From: Lutibacter flavus
Lineage (GTDB): Bacteria > Bacteroidota > Bacteroidia > Flavobacteriales > Flavobacteriaceae
Length of the DNA stretch: 64,000 nucleotides
Assembly: GCF_900188355.1 (NCBI RefSeq)
Contig: NZ_FZNX01000001.1
Location: forward strand, 1,009,896-1,073,895
Direction of reading: 5' to 3'
Shown here piece after piece: positions 8,878 through 19,054 of this stretch (position 1 is its first letter; each line of letters begins with the position of its first letter). The notes beneath the pieces were generated by a model that made no database searches, was not told the DNA's origin, and worked only from the letters and a program-made list of their open reading frames with translations. Position numbers and translations under genes: made by a program.

Positions 8878-9372
8878 ATGATTCATAAAGTAACTAATAC
8901 TAATGATATAGAAATAACTGCTCAATTAGCCCATAAAATTTGGAACGACCACTATGTTCCGATTATAGGTCAAAATCAGGTTGATTATATGTTAGCTAAA
9001 TTTCAAAGTTTTAATGCTATCAGTAACCAATTAGAAAATGGCTATGAATATTTTTTAATTTCTGAAAACAATAAACCTATTGGCTACCTTGGTTTAATTT
9101 CAAATAGTGAATCAAAAAAAATGATGATTAGTAAAATTTACATAAATCAAAATGAAAGAGGTGCCGGTTATGGCAAACAATTGATAGATTTTACCATAAA
9201 ATTAGCCAAAGAAAAAGGGATGGAAACAATTTGGCTAACAGTTAATAAAAACAATAGCAATTCTATAAAATGGTATCAAAAGTTAAATTTTAAAATTAAA
9301 AACGAAGTTGAAATGGATATTGGTAACGGCTTTATAATGGATGATTTTGTAATGGAATTACAAATTAATTAA
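8878..9372 (+). CDS. GNAT-family N-acetyltransferase
   Basis: A 164-residue GNAT protein that transfers an acetyl group from acetyl-CoA to an amine of unknown identity. Motif A appears as [19 protein letters not shown] (about residues 80-98; the acetyl-CoA loop RGAGYG), followed by [20 protein letters not shown], the usual C-terminal region. The start ATG 8878 is the first in frame. Its 3' end overlaps the convergent pyrD by 4 nt. Confidence 0.9.
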   Translation: MIHKVTNTNDIEITAQLAHKIWNDHYVPIIGQNQVDYMLAKFQSFNAISNQLENGYEYFLISENNKPIGYLGLISNSESKKMMISKIYINQNERGAGYGKQLIDFTIKLAKEKGMETIWLTVNKNNSNSIKWYQKLNFKIKNEVEMDIGNGFIMDDFVMELQIN

Positions 9373-10406
9373 ACTAATTGCTTCAAAATTGCCTTGTTAA
9401 TCTTTTTAACCAAAGCTGGTCCTTCATAAATAAAACCTGTATATATCTGAACTAAATCTGCTCCAGCATTAATTTTTTCAAGAGCATCTTCTGCAGAATG
9501 AATCCCGCCAACTCCAATAATTGGAAAAGCTTTATTGGATTTATCTGCTAAATACTTAATCACTTTTGTACTTCTTTCTTCAATTGGTTTTCCGCTTAAA
9601 CCTCCATTTCCTATAGCTTCTAATTGTTCTTTTGAAGCTTTCAACCCTTCTCTATTAACAGAAGTATTTGAAGCAATAATTCCATCTATTTTTGTTTCTG
9701 CAACAATTTCAATGATTTCATCTAACTGAATTTCATTTAAATCCGGCGCAATTTTTAATAAAATTGGTTTTTGTTTGTTAAATGTTTTATTTGAATTTTG
9801 AACTGCTGTAATTAATTCAATTAAATAATCCTTATCGGTCAATTTTGCGTGACTTCCAACGTTTGGACAACTTACATTCAACACAAAATAATCTACATAT
9901 GGATGCAAAGCTGCAAAACACTCTAAATAATCTTTTGTATAATTTTCGGGCATTGTAACGGTATTTTTACCAATATTCCCTCCTATTAATACCTTTCCCT
10001 TATTCTCCTTCAATTTTTCTATTAAAGCCTCTAATCCATTGTTATTAAAGCCCATTCGGTTAATTAATCCATTATCAGCTTTTAAACGAAAAACTCTCTT
10101 TTTAGGGTTTCCTTCTTGCGCTTTCGGTGTTACGGTTCCTATTTCAATAAAACCAAATCCGAAATTTGTCAATTCATTGTATAAAACCGCATTTTTATCA
10201 AATCCAGCAGCCAACCCAACCGGATTATTAAAGGTTAATCCAAAAAGTTTTCTTTCTAGTTTTTTATCCTCAATTTTAAATAAACTTCTAAAAATAAATG
10301 GAATACCAGGAATTTTAGAAAGAATTTTAATTAATGAAAATGTAAAATGGTGAATTTTTTCAGGATCGAAAAGAAAAAATAAAGGGCGAATGATACTTTT
10401 ATACAT
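9369..10406 (-). CDS. pyrD: Dihydroorotate dehydrogenase (quinone), class 2
   Basis: PyrD oxidises dihydroorotate to orotate with FMN and passes electrons to membrane quinone. The 345-residue protein has the N-terminal membrane-contacting helix of class 2 enzymes ([17 protein letters not shown]), [15 protein letters not shown], the catalytic Ser region [11 protein letters not shown], and [24 protein letters not shown] binds FMN phosphate. It is convergent with the GNAT gene. A TAATTTTG box lies 16 nt before the ATG. Confidence 0.96.
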   Translation of the reverse strand: MYKSIIRPLFFLFDPEKIHHFTFSLIKILSKIPGIPFIFRSLFKIEDKKLERKLFGLTFNNPVGLAAGFDKNAVLYNELTNFGFGFIEIGTVTPKAQEGNPKKRVFRLKADNGLINRMGFNNNGLEALIEKLKENKGKVLIGGNIGKNTVTMPENYTKDYLECFAALHPYVDYFVLNVSCPNVGSHAKLTDKDYLIELITAVQNSNKTFNKQKPILLKIAPDLNEIQLDEIIEIVAETKIDGIIASNTSVNREGLKASKEQLEAIGNGGLSGKPIEERSTKVIKYLADKSNKAFPIIGVGGIHSAEDALEKINAGADLVQIYTGFIYEGPALVKKINKAILKQLV

Positions 10407-10421
10407 TTAATAATGTTTGTG

Positions 10422-10429
10422 CAAAATTA
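10422..10429 (-). promoter_or_regulatory. Candidate pyrD -7 element
   Basis: TAATTTTG on the minus strand lies 15 nt upstream of the pyrD ATG. The nearest TTG (10443-10445) is only 13 nt further, shorter than usual, so support is modest. Confidence 0.4.
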
Positions 10430-10483
10430 TAAAAAATATATTCAAGAATTTAATTTATTATATTTAAAATAATTGTCCGTCTT

Positions 10484-10676
10484 TACTGAGTTTTCAAAAG
10501 GGATGAAGTTTTATTTTAGTATCATATTTTAATTTGTTTCAACCAAAAAAACACTTCGACAAGCTCAGTGTGACATTCACTTAATTTTGATTAGAACTGT
10601 ACCGTCAGTCTGAGCCTGTCGAAGACTTTTTGAGTTGTTCTAATTTGAAAATACTTCGACAGGCTCAATGTGACAA
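10484..10676. repeat. Family B arms between pheT and pyrD
   Basis: Three clear arms occupy this roughly 300-bp gap: CACTTCGACAAGCTCAG (in 10549-10575), GTCAGTCTGAGCCTGTCGAA (in 10604-10631) and ACTTCGACAGGCTCAATG (in 10651-10676). A decayed right arm lies near 10484-10520. Successive arms alternate orientation, so hairpins can form in either phase. They could double as 3'-end structures for pheT. Confidence 0.82.
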
Positions 10677-10704
10677 TTTAATTTTTAGATGAAAAAAAAC
10701 TTGA

Positions 10705-13131
10705 TTATCTCAAAATTGCTCCAACATTTTTTTCAAATGTTTGTTGCAATTTTTGCATTATTTTATCTATTTGTTTATCATTTAACGTTTTATTCTCATC
10801 CTGCAATAAGAAACTAACAGCATACGATTTTTTTCCTTTCTCTAACTTACTCCCTTCATAAACATCAAACAAATCGACTTCTTTTAATAAGCTTTTCTCC
10901 GCTTGAAATGCCAAATTGTAGATTTCATTAAAAGTAACTTCATTATTTAAAAGCAATGCAAAATCACGTTTTACCGCTGGGAATTTAGGTAAACTAGTAA
11001 TTTTAACCTGAGATTTACCTCCAACTTTTAATACATTTTCCCAATTAAAATCGGCAAATAAAACTTCTTGCTTAATACCAAATTCTTTATTTATAGAACG
11101 TTTAATAACACCTAAATCAACCAATTTAATTTTACCTAAACTCAATGTAATTCCTTCAGAAAAAACATCATTTTTTGTTGGTGTTGTTTTTAAATTTTTA
11201 ATTCCTAAACGTTGTAATATAGTTGTAACAATTCCTTTTAAATAAAAGAAGTCAGAAGATTTTTGAGTTACATTCCAACTATCTATATTTCTATTTCCAG
11301 AAACAAATAAGGTTAAATGTTTTTGCTCTGAATATTCACTTCCAAATTTGTGGTACGTTTTACCAAACTCAAAGAATTTTAAAGAATTATTCTTTCTATT
11401 TATATTGTAAATAACAGATTCTAACCCGCTGAATAACAATGATTGACGCATCACTCCCAAATCATTACTTAAAGGGTTTAGCATAGCAACATTATGCTCT
11501 TCATTTAACATTTCTGATAAAGAAACATAGGATGCTTTTGTTAAATAATTTGCCATTGTTTCATTAAATCCTTGTGACATTAATTGATTCGCAACAACGT
11601 TTTCTATTTTAATACCATCAAATTCTGAAAATGAAATTGAAGTATTTAATTTGTGTGAAAACTCAACATTGTTGTATCCATATACTCTCAATATTTCTTC
11701 AATAACATCTGCCTCTCTTGTAACATCTACTCTATACGTAGGTATTGTTAATCCCAAACCTCCCTCAGTAACACTATTCAATTTAATATCTAAGGAGGCT
11801 AAAATATTTTTAACATCTTCTCTAGGAATTTTTGCACCAATTAAGCGATCCATTTTTTCATAAGAAAGAAATACTTGAAAATCATTAATCTTAGTTGGAT
11901 AATTATCAATAAGCTCTGAAGAAACTTTACCTCCGGCAACTTCTAATATTAATAGTACAGCACGTTTTAATGCATATTCTGTAATATTTGGATCAATTCC
12001 TCTTTCAAACCTAAAAGAAGCATCGGTATTTAAAGCATGTCTTTTGGCTGTTTTTCTAATTGTAATTGGATTAAAATAAGCACTCTCTAAGAAAATTGAA
12101 GTAGTGTTTTCAGTTACACCCGAATTTAAACCACCAAAAACACCAGCAATACACATTGGCTCACTGTTTCCATTACATATCATTAAATCCTCTTCGTGTA
12201 ATTCTCTTTCAACTTCATCTAAGGTTATAAATTTTGTCCCCGTTGGTAATGTTTTAACAATAACTTTATTTCCTTTTACTTTTGAAGCATCAAAAGCATG
12301 TAATGGCTGACCTAATTCATGTAACACATAATTGGTAACGTCAACTATATTATTTACAGGTTTTAAACCAATTGCTTTTAATCTATTTTTTATCCATTCC
12401 GGTGATTCCTTTACTGTAATTTCTGAAATTGTAACTCCTGCATATCTTGGAGCTTTCTCAATATTTTCAACTTCAACATCAAATCGTAAAGTTCTATCAT
12501 CAATATGAAATTCAGTTACCGAAGGAGAAATTAATTCTAAAGACACTTCATTTTGAATCAATCCTGCACGTAAATCACGAGCAGTACCATAATGACTCAT
12601 AGCATCTGCCCTGTTTGGAGTTAATCCTATTTCAAAAACTTCATCTTTCTCAATATTGAATACTTTTGCTGCTGGAGTTCCTGCCGGAATTGTTTCATCC
12701 AACACCATTATACCATCATGACTATTTCCTAAACCAAGTTCATCCTCAGCACAAATCATTCCGTGGCTTTCTTCTCCTCTAATTTTTCCTTTTTTAATTT
12801 TGAAGCCTTCACCTTTATCATCGTACAACATTGTACCTATTGTTGCTACTGGAACAGTTTGACCTGCTGCAACATTTGGTGCACCACAAACAATTTGAAC
12901 TGGTTCACCATTTCCTAAATCAACAGTTGTAACTTTTAATCTATCTGCATTTGGGTGCTGAATACACGTTAAAACCTTACCTATAACTATTCCTTTTAAA
13001 CTTCCTTTTATAGATTCTACAGTTTCAATTCCTTCAACTTCCAGTCCTAAATCGGTTAACAATTCTCCCGTTTTTTCAGCTTCCCAATCAACCTTTAAAA
13101 ATTGCTTTAACCAATTGTATGATATTTTCAT
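10705..13131 (-). CDS. pheT: Phenylalanyl-tRNA synthetase beta subunit
   Basis: PheT pairs with PheS to charge tRNA-Phe; pheS is not in the window. The 808-residue length is standard. The order is: start MKISYNWLKQFL; tRNA-binding domain with HPNADRLKVTTVDLG (about 58-72); the B3/B4 editing region; the B5 domain; the catalytic-like core with GFNETMANYL; and a C-terminal anticodon-binding (FDX-ACB) domain with KFPAVKRDFALLL. A TACCTTTG box lies about 26 nt before the ATG. Confidence 0.96.
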   Translation of the reverse strand: MKISYNWLKQFLKVDWEAEKTGELLTDLGLEVEGIETVESIKGSLKGIVIGKVLTCIQHPNADRLKVTTVDLGNGEPVQIVCGAPNVAAGQTVPVATIGTMLYDDKGEGFKIKKGKIRGEESHGMICAEDELGLGNSHDGIMVLDETIPAGTPAAKVFNIEKDEVFEIGLTPNRADAMSHYGTARDLRAGLIQNEVSLELISPSVTEFHIDDRTLRFDVEVENIEKAPRYAGVTISEITVKESPEWIKNRLKAIGLKPVNNIVDVTNYVLHELGQPLHAFDASKVKGNKVIVKTLPTGTKFITLDEVERELHEEDLMICNGNSEPMCIAGVFGGLNSGVTENTTSIFLESAYFNPITIRKTAKRHALNTDASFRFERGIDPNITEYALKRAVLLILEVAGGKVSSELIDNYPTKINDFQVFLSYEKMDRLIGAKIPREDVKNILASLDIKLNSVTEGGLGLTIPTYRVDVTREADVIEEILRVYGYNNVEFSHKLNTSISFSEFDGIKIENVVANQLMSQGFNETMANYLTKASYVSLSEMLNEEHNVAMLNPLSNDLGVMRQSLLFSGLESVIYNINRKNNSLKFFEFGKTYHKFGSEYSEQKHLTLFVSGNRNIDSWNVTQKSSDFFYLKGIVTTILQRLGIKNLKTTPTKNDVFSEGITLSLGKIKLVDLGVIKRSINKEFGIKQEVLFADFNWENVLKVGGKSQVKITSLPKFPAVKRDFALLLNNEVTFNEIYNLAFQAEKSLLKEVDLFDVYEGSKLEKGKKSYAVSFLLQDENKTLNDKQIDKIMQKLQQTFEKNVGAILR

Positions 13132-13157
13132 CTCCTAAGTTTATTTTTTTCGAATGG

Positions 13158-13165
13158 CAAAGGTA
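13158..13165 (-). promoter_or_regulatory. Candidate pheT -7 element
   Basis: TACCTTTG on the minus strand fits TAnnTTTG and lies 26 nt upstream of the pheT ATG. No correctly spaced TTG is evident. The rest of the pheT-recG gap (13132-13339) holds only AT-rich sequence. Confidence 0.5.
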
Positions 13166-13339
13166 ATCAATACAAGTGAAAAGTTAAAAAATTGAAGTTA
13201 AAAATTAAGGAATGCTTTTAGGATATCATTTATGAAAAACTTTTAAGCTAATAAAATAAAAAAATTGATTTTAACTACTGCATATCTGATAGTTAACTAA
13301 AATACATTCCCCTACTAACCTAACAAAAAAAATGAATAT

Positions 13340-15445
13340 TTAACTAATATTAGACCAAATTGTACTATTTCTACTAATTTCTTGATACGCAAGTCTAATA
13401 AATCTATTTTCTGGATTATTTAATACCGGATCTTTGGTTAATACATCAATTGCAACACTTCTAGCTATTTTTAATAAATGAGCATCTTTTACAATGTCAG
13501 CAATTTTCAAATTTAACACACCACTTTGCTGTGTTCCCATTAAATTTCCAGGACCTCGCAATTTTAAATCTACTTCAGCTATTTTAAATCCATCACTAGT
13601 TTCAACCATTGTATTTAAACGGACTTTTGCATCAGCTGACAATTTAAAACTCGTCATTAAAATACAATAACTTTGCTCAGCACCACGTCCAACTCTTCCT
13701 CTTAACTGATGTAATTGAGACAGTCCAAAACGTTCGGCACTTTCAATAACCATAACACTTGCATTGGGAATATTTACACCAACTTCAATTACAGTAGTTG
13801 CAACCATTATTTGTGTTTCGCCTTTAATAAAACGCTGCATTTCATATTCTTTATCAGCAGGTTTCATTTTCCCATGAACAATACTTATCTGATAATTTGG
13901 CAAAGGAAACTCTCTGGAAATGCTTTCATAACCATCCATTAAATCTTTATAATCCATTGCTTCAGATTCGTTGATTAATGGATATACCACATAAACTTGT
14001 CTTCCTTTAGCTATTTCCTCTTTTAAAAATTTAAAAACAGACAATCTGTTGGCATCATATCTATGCGCCGTTTTTACTTCTTTTCTTCCTGGAGGCAATT
14101 CATCTATTACAGATATATCTAAATCTCCATAAACACTCATAGCTAAGGTTCTTGGTATGGGAGTTGCTGTCATTACTAAAATATGGGGTGGTAATTCATT
14201 TTTACTCCACATTTTTGAACGCTGCGCAACTCCAAATCTATGTTGTTCATCTATAATTGCTATTCCTAAATTTTTAAATTTAACTTTATCTTCAATTAAA
14301 GCATGTGTACCAATTAAAATGTTTAATTCACCCGACTCTAGTTGTTCATGAATTATTTTTCGTTCTTTCGTTTTTACTGAACCCGTTAATAATTTTACGG
14401 TAACATTTAAACCATTTAATAATTCCACAATTGAATTATAATGTTGAGTTGCTAATATTTCAGTTGGAGCCATTAATGAAGCTTGAAACCCATTATCTAA
14501 TGCAATAAGCATTGTTAATAAAGCAACTATTGTTTTTCCAGATCCAACATCACCTTGCAATAATCTATTCATTTGCGCATTGGAACCGATATCTTTTCTA
14601 ATCTCCTTTAAAACATTTTTTTGGGCATTTGTTAAATCAAACGGTAAATTATTTTTGTAAAAATTATTAAAATAATCACCCACATTTTCAAAATTGAAGC
14701 CTTTTATTTTTGATTTTCTTACTAGCTTTTTTCTTATTAATTGTAACTGAATATAAAATAACTCCTCGAATTTTAATCTATGTTGGGCTTTTGTTAATAA
14801 TTCCTGATTTTGAGGAAAATGAATATTTAAAATTGCGGCTGTTTTAGAAATTAAATTTAAATCTTCAATTATAGATTTGGATAATGTTTCTTTAAATTCT
14901 CCATTTATTTCTTCAAATAAATTTTGAATCATTTTTGAAACAATTCTATTTGTTATTCCTTTATTGGTAAGTTTCTCTGTTGAAGGATAAATCGGTTGCA
15001 TTGCAGTTCTTAAGTTCTTTTTATAATCTGCAAGTAGCTCCATTTCAGGATGTGGCATTGAAAATAATCCATTAAAATAATTGGTTTTACCAAAAATAAC
15101 ATAGGGTGTATTTATTTTAAGTGCATCTTTAATCCATTTTGCACCCCTAAACCAAACCAATTCTATACTGCCCGTTTCATCTTTAAAAGTGGCAACCAAG
15201 CGACTTCCTTTTTTTTGTTGAACAGTTTTTATATTCGTGATTTTTCCAACAATTTGAATTTCAGAAGAATTTTGTTGTAACTGATTTATTTTAAAAAACT
15301 GAGTTCTATCAATATATCTATTAGGAAAAAAATTGATTAAATCATTAAAAGTACGAATCCCAAGCTCCGATTTTAGTAAATCTGCCCTACTCGGTCCTAC
15401 ACCTTTTAAATATGATATAGAAGTATTTAAATTATATACTGGCAT
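13340..15445 (-). CDS. recG: ATP-dependent DNA helicase RecG
   Basis: RecG remodels stalled replication forks and branched DNA. The N-terminal wedge/OB domain begins with the helix-hairpin-like LKGVGPSRADLLKSELGI. Helicase motifs are GDVGSGKT (motif I), MAPTEILA (Ia), IIDEQHRFG (II), MTATPIPRT (III), ATTVIEVGVNIPNA (V) and QLRGRVGRG (VI). A GTG at 15463 could extend the protein by six residues; I chose ATG 15445, giving about 701 residues, near the family norm of about 690-700. It is divergent from the RNA methyltransferase gene. Confidence 0.95.
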   Translation of the reverse strand: MPVYNLNTSISYLKGVGPSRADLLKSELGIRTFNDLINFFPNRYIDRTQFFKINQLQQNSSEIQIVGKITNIKTVQQKKGSRLVATFKDETGSIELVWFRGAKWIKDALKINTPYVIFGKTNYFNGLFSMPHPEMELLADYKKNLRTAMQPIYPSTEKLTNKGITNRIVSKMIQNLFEEINGEFKETLSKSIIEDLNLISKTAAILNIHFPQNQELLTKAQHRLKFEELFYIQLQLIRKKLVRKSKIKGFNFENVGDYFNNFYKNNLPFDLTNAQKNVLKEIRKDIGSNAQMNRLLQGDVGSGKTIVALLTMLIALDNGFQASLMAPTEILATQHYNSIVELLNGLNVTVKLLTGSVKTKERKIIHEQLESGELNILIGTHALIEDKVKFKNLGIAIIDEQHRFGVAQRSKMWSKNELPPHILVMTATPIPRTLAMSVYGDLDISVIDELPPGRKEVKTAHRYDANRLSVFKFLKEEIAKGRQVYVVYPLINESEAMDYKDLMDGYESISREFPLPNYQISIVHGKMKPADKEYEMQRFIKGETQIMVATTVIEVGVNIPNASVMVIESAERFGLSQLHQLRGRVGRGAEQSYCILMTSFKLSADAKVRLNTMVETSDGFKIAEVDLKLRGPGNLMGTQQSGVLNLKIADIVKDAHLLKIARSVAIDVLTKDPVLNNPENRFIRLAYQEISRNSTIWSNIS

Positions 15446-15500
15446 TGGCTCAATTAAGAGCACGAAGATAATGATTCAACTAGCAATAAACAATTACAAT

Positions 15501-15527
15501 TTGTATGCTACAATTTATGTACCTTTG
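15501..15527 (+). promoter_or_regulatory. Promoter of RsmB-type methyltransferase gene
   Basis: TTG (15501-15503), a 16-nt spacer and TACCTTTG (15520-15527) match the Bacteroidota sigma-A pattern. The expected start lies near 15533, about 14 nt before the chosen ATG 15547, which supports that start over the upstream in-frame one. Confidence 0.7.
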
Positions 15528-15546
15528 CACTCTTAATTTTTTTGAT

Positions 15547-16758
15547 ATGAGATTACACAGAAACCTATGTTTTACAGTTATTGACTCTATAAAGTTGATT
15601 TTTAATGAAGAAGAATACGCCGATAAAGTAGTTCAAAAAGCACTAAAACGGGATGCTCGTTGGGGAGCTCGTGATCGTAAATTTATTGCAGAAACAATTT
15701 ATGAAATGGTTCGTTGGAAGCGTTTGTATAATGAAATTGCTGGAACTAAGAATCACTATACTTCCGAAAATGTTTGGAAGAACTTTGCTGTTTTCGCTAT
15801 ATTAAAAGGTTATAAATTACCTGATTGGAATCAATTACAAGGAGTTCCGGAAAGAAGAATCAAAGGTAAATTTGATGAACTTCAAAAAATACGCGTTTTT
15901 AAAGAATCTATTCCAGATTGGATGGATGAATTAGCCGTTAAAGAATTAGGTGAAAAACATTGGACTAAAGAAATTGAAGCTTTAAATAAGCAAGCTGAAG
16001 TTATTTTAAGAACCAATACATTAAGAACTAATAAACTTTCACTTCAGAAAAAATTAGCTGAAGAAGGCATTGAAACCACAACTATTATCGGTTATCCAGA
16101 CGCTTTAAAATTAGTAGAACGTGCAAACGTTTTTAAAACCAACTGTTTTTCTGATGGTTTGTTTGAAGTACAAGATGCTTCTTCTCAATTAGTGGCTGCT
16201 TACTTAGATGTAAAACCAGGAATGCGAGTTATTGATACTTGTGCAGGAGCTGGTGGTAAAACGTTGCATTTAGCTGCTTTAATGGAAAATAAAGGTCAGA
16301 TTATTGCAACTGACATTTATGAAAGTAAATTAAAAAAACTGAAGATAAGAACTCGAAGAGCTGGTGTGCACAATGTAACTACCAAAGTAATTGAATCATC
16401 TAAAGTGATGAAAAAGATGAAGGGAACAGCAGATAGAGTTCTAATTGATGCTCCTTGTAGCGGTATTGGTGTTTTAAAAAGAAACCCGGATAGTAAGTGG
16501 AAATTACAACCTGAGTTTGTTGAAAACATCATTAAAACACAAGAAGAAATATTAGAAAATTATTCTAAATTAGTTAAAGTTGGCGGTAAATTAGTTTATG
16601 CCACTTGCTCTATTTTACCTTCTGAAAATGAAAATCAGGTTAAAAAGTTTATAAAGAATAATCCTAATTTCACTATTTTAAAAGATCATAAAGTGTCGCC
16701 TTTTAAAACAGGTTATGATGGTTTTTATATGGCTTTGTTAGAAAAAACTAGTGAATAA
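15547..16758 (+). CDS. RsmB/NOP-family RNA (cytosine-C5) methyltransferase
   Basis: This enzyme methylates C5 of a cytosine in RNA, most likely rRNA, using SAM. An N-terminal NusB-like region (about 1-150) precedes the methyltransferase core. SAM-binding motif I is DTCAGAGGKTLHLA; motif IV is DAPCSGIGVLKRNPDSKW; motif VI is YATCSILPSENE. The Cys of motif VI is the catalytic nucleophile and the Cys of motif IV assists product release. I prefer ATG 15547 (403 residues) over 15505 because the promoter overlaps the longer form. The exact target (C967 or another) cannot be told. Confidence 0.92.
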   Translation: MRLHRNLCFTVIDSIKLIFNEEEYADKVVQKALKRDARWGARDRKFIAETIYEMVRWKRLYNEIAGTKNHYTSENVWKNFAVFAILKGYKLPDWNQLQGVPERRIKGKFDELQKIRVFKESIPDWMDELAVKELGEKHWTKEIEALNKQAEVILRTNTLRTNKLSLQKKLAEEGIETTTIIGYPDALKLVERANVFKTNCFSDGLFEVQDASSQLVAAYLDVKPGMRVIDTCAGAGGKTLHLAALMENKGQIIATDIYESKLKKLKIRTRRAGVHNVTTKVIESSKVMKKMKGTADRVLIDAPCSGIGVLKRNPDSKWKLQPEFVENIIKTQEEILENYSKLVKVGGKLVYATCSILPSENENQVKKFIKNNPNFTILKDHKVSPFKTGYDGFYMALLEKTSE

Positions 16759-16773
16759 AATAAAACAGTTTAA

Positions 16774-16807
16774 AAAAAAAAGCGACTCAATTGAGTCGCT
16801 TTTTTTT
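16774..16807. terminator. Bidirectional terminator between convergent genes
   Basis: AGCGACTCAATTGAGTCGCT is a perfect 20-bp palindrome flanked by A- and T-runs. It serves the plus-strand methyltransferase gene and the minus-strand DUF2461 gene; the T-run overlaps the DUF2461 stop codon. Confidence 0.93.
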
Positions 16808-17480
16808 AGTCTATAATTGATTCTCCATTTAAATCAGTGGTGAGAATCTCACTCATATAATCAAAGTAAGGTCTCATAGCTTTGTAAGATTTATCTAATT
16901 CAGAAAAGAAATTTGGATCTAAAACTTCTTTATCTGTAAAATCACGAACCACAATAAATTGTTTCATTCTAATTAAATCCATATCAGGGTGTTCTTTATT
17001 GAATCCTCGTGGAGCTGTTTTTAATGCATTTCCTTTTAACTCTCCAAAACACTTAACAAAGATTTTGTTGCTAATAATCTCTCGAATTTCTGAAGCATCC
17101 ATCTCAAATTCTTTACGAATCCGCAACAAATCTTCCTTATTTGGTTCCCAAAAACCACCTGCTAAAAAACTTTCTCCCGGTCTAATTCTTAAATAATAGC
17201 CTCCTCTTAATCTTTTAGTTGCTCTTGAAAATGAACCTGCAAAATGGGGTTTATACGGAGTTTTATCATGTGAAAATCGTACATCGCGATAAATTCGAAA
17301 TAATTTAAATTTATCAATCTCATCATGAGTTTTCAACTGTTCCATTAAAGCATTGTAAAAATCTTTGGCCTTTTTTTGTTCAATTTGAAACTCAGGTTTA
17401 TGCTCATTAAACCAATCCCGATTATTATTTTCTTTTAAATCTGTTAAAAAGTCTAATGTAGATTTTGATATTGAGGTCAT
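16806..17480 (-). CDS. DUF2461 family protein
   Basis: A 224-residue conserved protein of the DUF2461 family (TIGR02453 type), function unknown. Family hallmarks visible are NRDWFNEHKPEF near the N-terminus, FRIYRDVRFSHDKTPYKPHF (about residues 62-81) and GGYYLRIRPGESFLAGGFW (about 94-112). No signal peptide or membrane segment is seen. It lies between two terminators and is separately transcribed. Confidence 0.9.
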   Translation of the reverse strand: MTSISKSTLDFLTDLKENNNRDWFNEHKPEFQIEQKKAKDFYNALMEQLKTHDEIDKFKLFRIYRDVRFSHDKTPYKPHFAGSFSRATKRLRGGYYLRIRPGESFLAGGFWEPNKEDLLRIRKEFEMDASEIREIISNKIFVKCFGELKGNALKTAPRGFNKEHPDMDLIRMKQFIVVRDFTDKEVLDPNFFSELDKSYKAMRPYFDYMSEILTTDLNGESIID

Positions 17481-17511
17481 TTATGATTTTAATTTTAGAT
17501 TTTCAAAGTAC

Positions 17512-17552
17512 AAAAAAAATGCCATTACAGCCAAAAAAGCTATAATGACATT
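17512..17552 (-). terminator. Terminator of the his operon
   Basis: On the minus strand ATGTCATTATAGC and GGCTGTAATGGCAT form a stem with two G-U pairs and a T6 loop, followed by a T8 run. It lies just after the hisIE stop. Confidence 0.88.
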
Positions 17553-17571
17553 CTTAAATATTAATATTTTT

Positions 17572-18168
17572 TTAATGTCTTCCTTCTAAAATTTTTACAA
17601 TATCTTTTAGAGTAAACCCTTTAGCTTGTAGTAAAATTAAATAATGAAATAATAAATCTGCACCTTCATTTAAAAATAAATCGTCATTATCATCTTTAGC
17701 TTCAATTACAATTTCCACTGCTTCTTCACCAACTTTTTGAGCTATTTTATTAATTCCTTTTTCAAATAAAGAAGCAACATAACTATTTTTTGAATCTGCA
17801 TTTACTCTCCTGCTTTTTATAACATTTTCTAATTCAGATAGAAACCCAAAATATTGTTTGTTAGTTTCATCCCAACATGTATCGGTTCCTTTATGACAGG
17901 TTGGACCTTCTGGTTTCACTTTAATTAACAAAGTGTCATTATCACAATCATTTTTAATTGAAACCAAATTCAAGAAATTCCCACTTTCTTCTCCTTTTGT
18001 CCATAATCTTTGTTTTGATCTACTAAAAAAAGTTACTTTTCCTGATGCTACAGTTTTTTCGTAAGCTTCTTTATTCATATAACCCAACATTAATACCTGT
18101 CGTGTTATAAAATCTTGAATAATTGCAGGAACTAAACCATCGCTGTTTTTATTGAAATCTATTTTCAT
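17572..18168 (-). CDS. hisIE: Phosphoribosyl-AMP cyclohydrolase / phosphoribosyl-ATP diphosphatase
   Basis: A bifunctional enzyme of steps 2 and 3 of histidine synthesis. The N-terminal HisI domain has the zinc-binding DNDTLLIKV and GPTCHKGTDTCW; the C-terminal HisE domain has KVGEEAVEIVIEAKD and DLLFHYLILL. The 198-residue length is normal for the fusion. It is the last gene of the operon, 125 bp after hisF, a gap filled by two intergenic repeats, with a terminator downstream. Confidence 0.96.
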   Translation of the reverse strand: MKIDFNKNSDGLVPAIIQDFITRQVLMLGYMNKEAYEKTVASGKVTFFSRSKQRLWTKGEESGNFLNLVSIKNDCDNDTLLIKVKPEGPTCHKGTDTCWDETNKQYFGFLSELENVIKSRRVNADSKNSYVASLFEKGINKIAQKVGEEAVEIVIEAKDDNDDLFLNEGADLLFHYLILLQAKGFTLKDIVKILEGRH

Positions 18169-18203
18169 TATTGTTTTTATTAATGCTTAATATTATATTT
18201 TGG

Positions 18204-18230
18204 AGGTCTTCGACAGACTCAGACTGACAC
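18204..18230. repeat. Solitary family B left arm
   Basis: GGTCTTCGACAGACTCAGAC is a single left-type arm between hisF and hisIE, with no partner right arm within 60 bp. Confidence 0.75.
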
Positions 18231-18264
18231 TAAAATTTTTATTACGATATCAATGAATTTACTC

Positions 18265-18299
18265 TTGTCATTCCAGTCTTCGCTAGAATGCCCCTACAA
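18265..18299. repeat. GTCATTCCAG-type intergenic repeat abutting the hisF stop
   Basis: TTGTCATTCCAGTCTTCGCT and AGAATGCC form a short inverted element (GTCATTC / AGAATG-like) that runs into the hisF stop codon. It resembles the GGAATGAC element at 62745-62770. Confidence 0.5.
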
Positions 18300-19049
18300 T
18301 CGAACCGCTATATTATTATTTTTTAATTCTTTTTTTAAATCTATTATTTCTATTTCTTTAAAGTGAAATACACTTGCTGCTAATGCTGCATCTGCTTTTC
18401 CATCAATAAAAGTGTCCACAAAATGTTGCATATTTCCTGCTCCTCCTGATGCAATAATTGGAATATTTACCAAATCACTTAAATAAGCCAACGCTACATT
18501 TGCAAATCCATTTTTTGTTCCATCGTGATTCATTGATGTAAATAAAATTTCTCCTGCTCCTCGCTGTTCAACTTCTTTTGCCCAATCAAATAATCTAATT
18601 TCCGTAGGAACTTTACCTCCTACTAAATGAACTATCCATTCTCCATCAATTTGTTTAGCATCAATAGCAACAACCACACATTGACTACCAAATCGTGCTG
18701 CCAAATCATTAATTAATTGCGGATTTTTTACCGCTGAAGAATTAATTGATACTTTATCTGCTCCCGAATTCAACAATATTTCAACATCTTCAACCGAAGA
18801 AATTCCACCACCTACTGTAAATGGAATATTTACCTTTTCAGCAACATGCATTACCAATTCGGCCAATGTTTTTCTACGTTGTTCAGTTGCTGTAATATCT
18901 AAAAACACCAATTCATCAGCTCCTTCATTTGCATAAATCTCAGCCAATTCCACCGGATCCCCCGCATCACGTAAATCTACAAAATTTACGCCTTTTACAG
19001 TTCTTCCGTTTTTAATATCTAAACAAGGTATTATTCTTTTTGTTAACAT
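18294..19049 (-). CDS. hisF: Imidazole glycerol phosphate synthase, cyclase subunit
   Basis: HisF is the TIM-barrel subunit that uses ammonia from HisH to close the imidazole ring. It starts [20 protein letters not shown], and the family start fixes ATG 19049 (251 residues); an upstream ATG at 19088 would add residues encoded by an intergenic heptad repeat. Phosphate-binding loops [11 protein letters not shown] and [11 protein letters not shown] are present, as are the catalytic Asp residues in CLDIK and [11 protein letters not shown]. The conserved end AVRL is followed directly by a repeat. Confidence 0.96.
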   Translation of the reverse strand: MLTKRIIPCLDIKNGRTVKGVNFVDLRDAGDPVELAEIYANEGADELVFLDITATEQRRKTLAELVMHVAEKVNIPFTVGGGISSVEDVEILLNSGADKVSINSSAVKNPQLINDLAARFGSQCVVVAIDAKQIDGEWIVHLVGGKVPTEIRLFDWAKEVEQRGAGEILFTSMNHDGTKNGFANVALAYLSDLVNIPIIASGGAGNMQHFVDTFIDGKADAALAASVFHFKEIEIIDLKKELKNNNIAVRL

Positions 19050-19054
19050 TTTTA

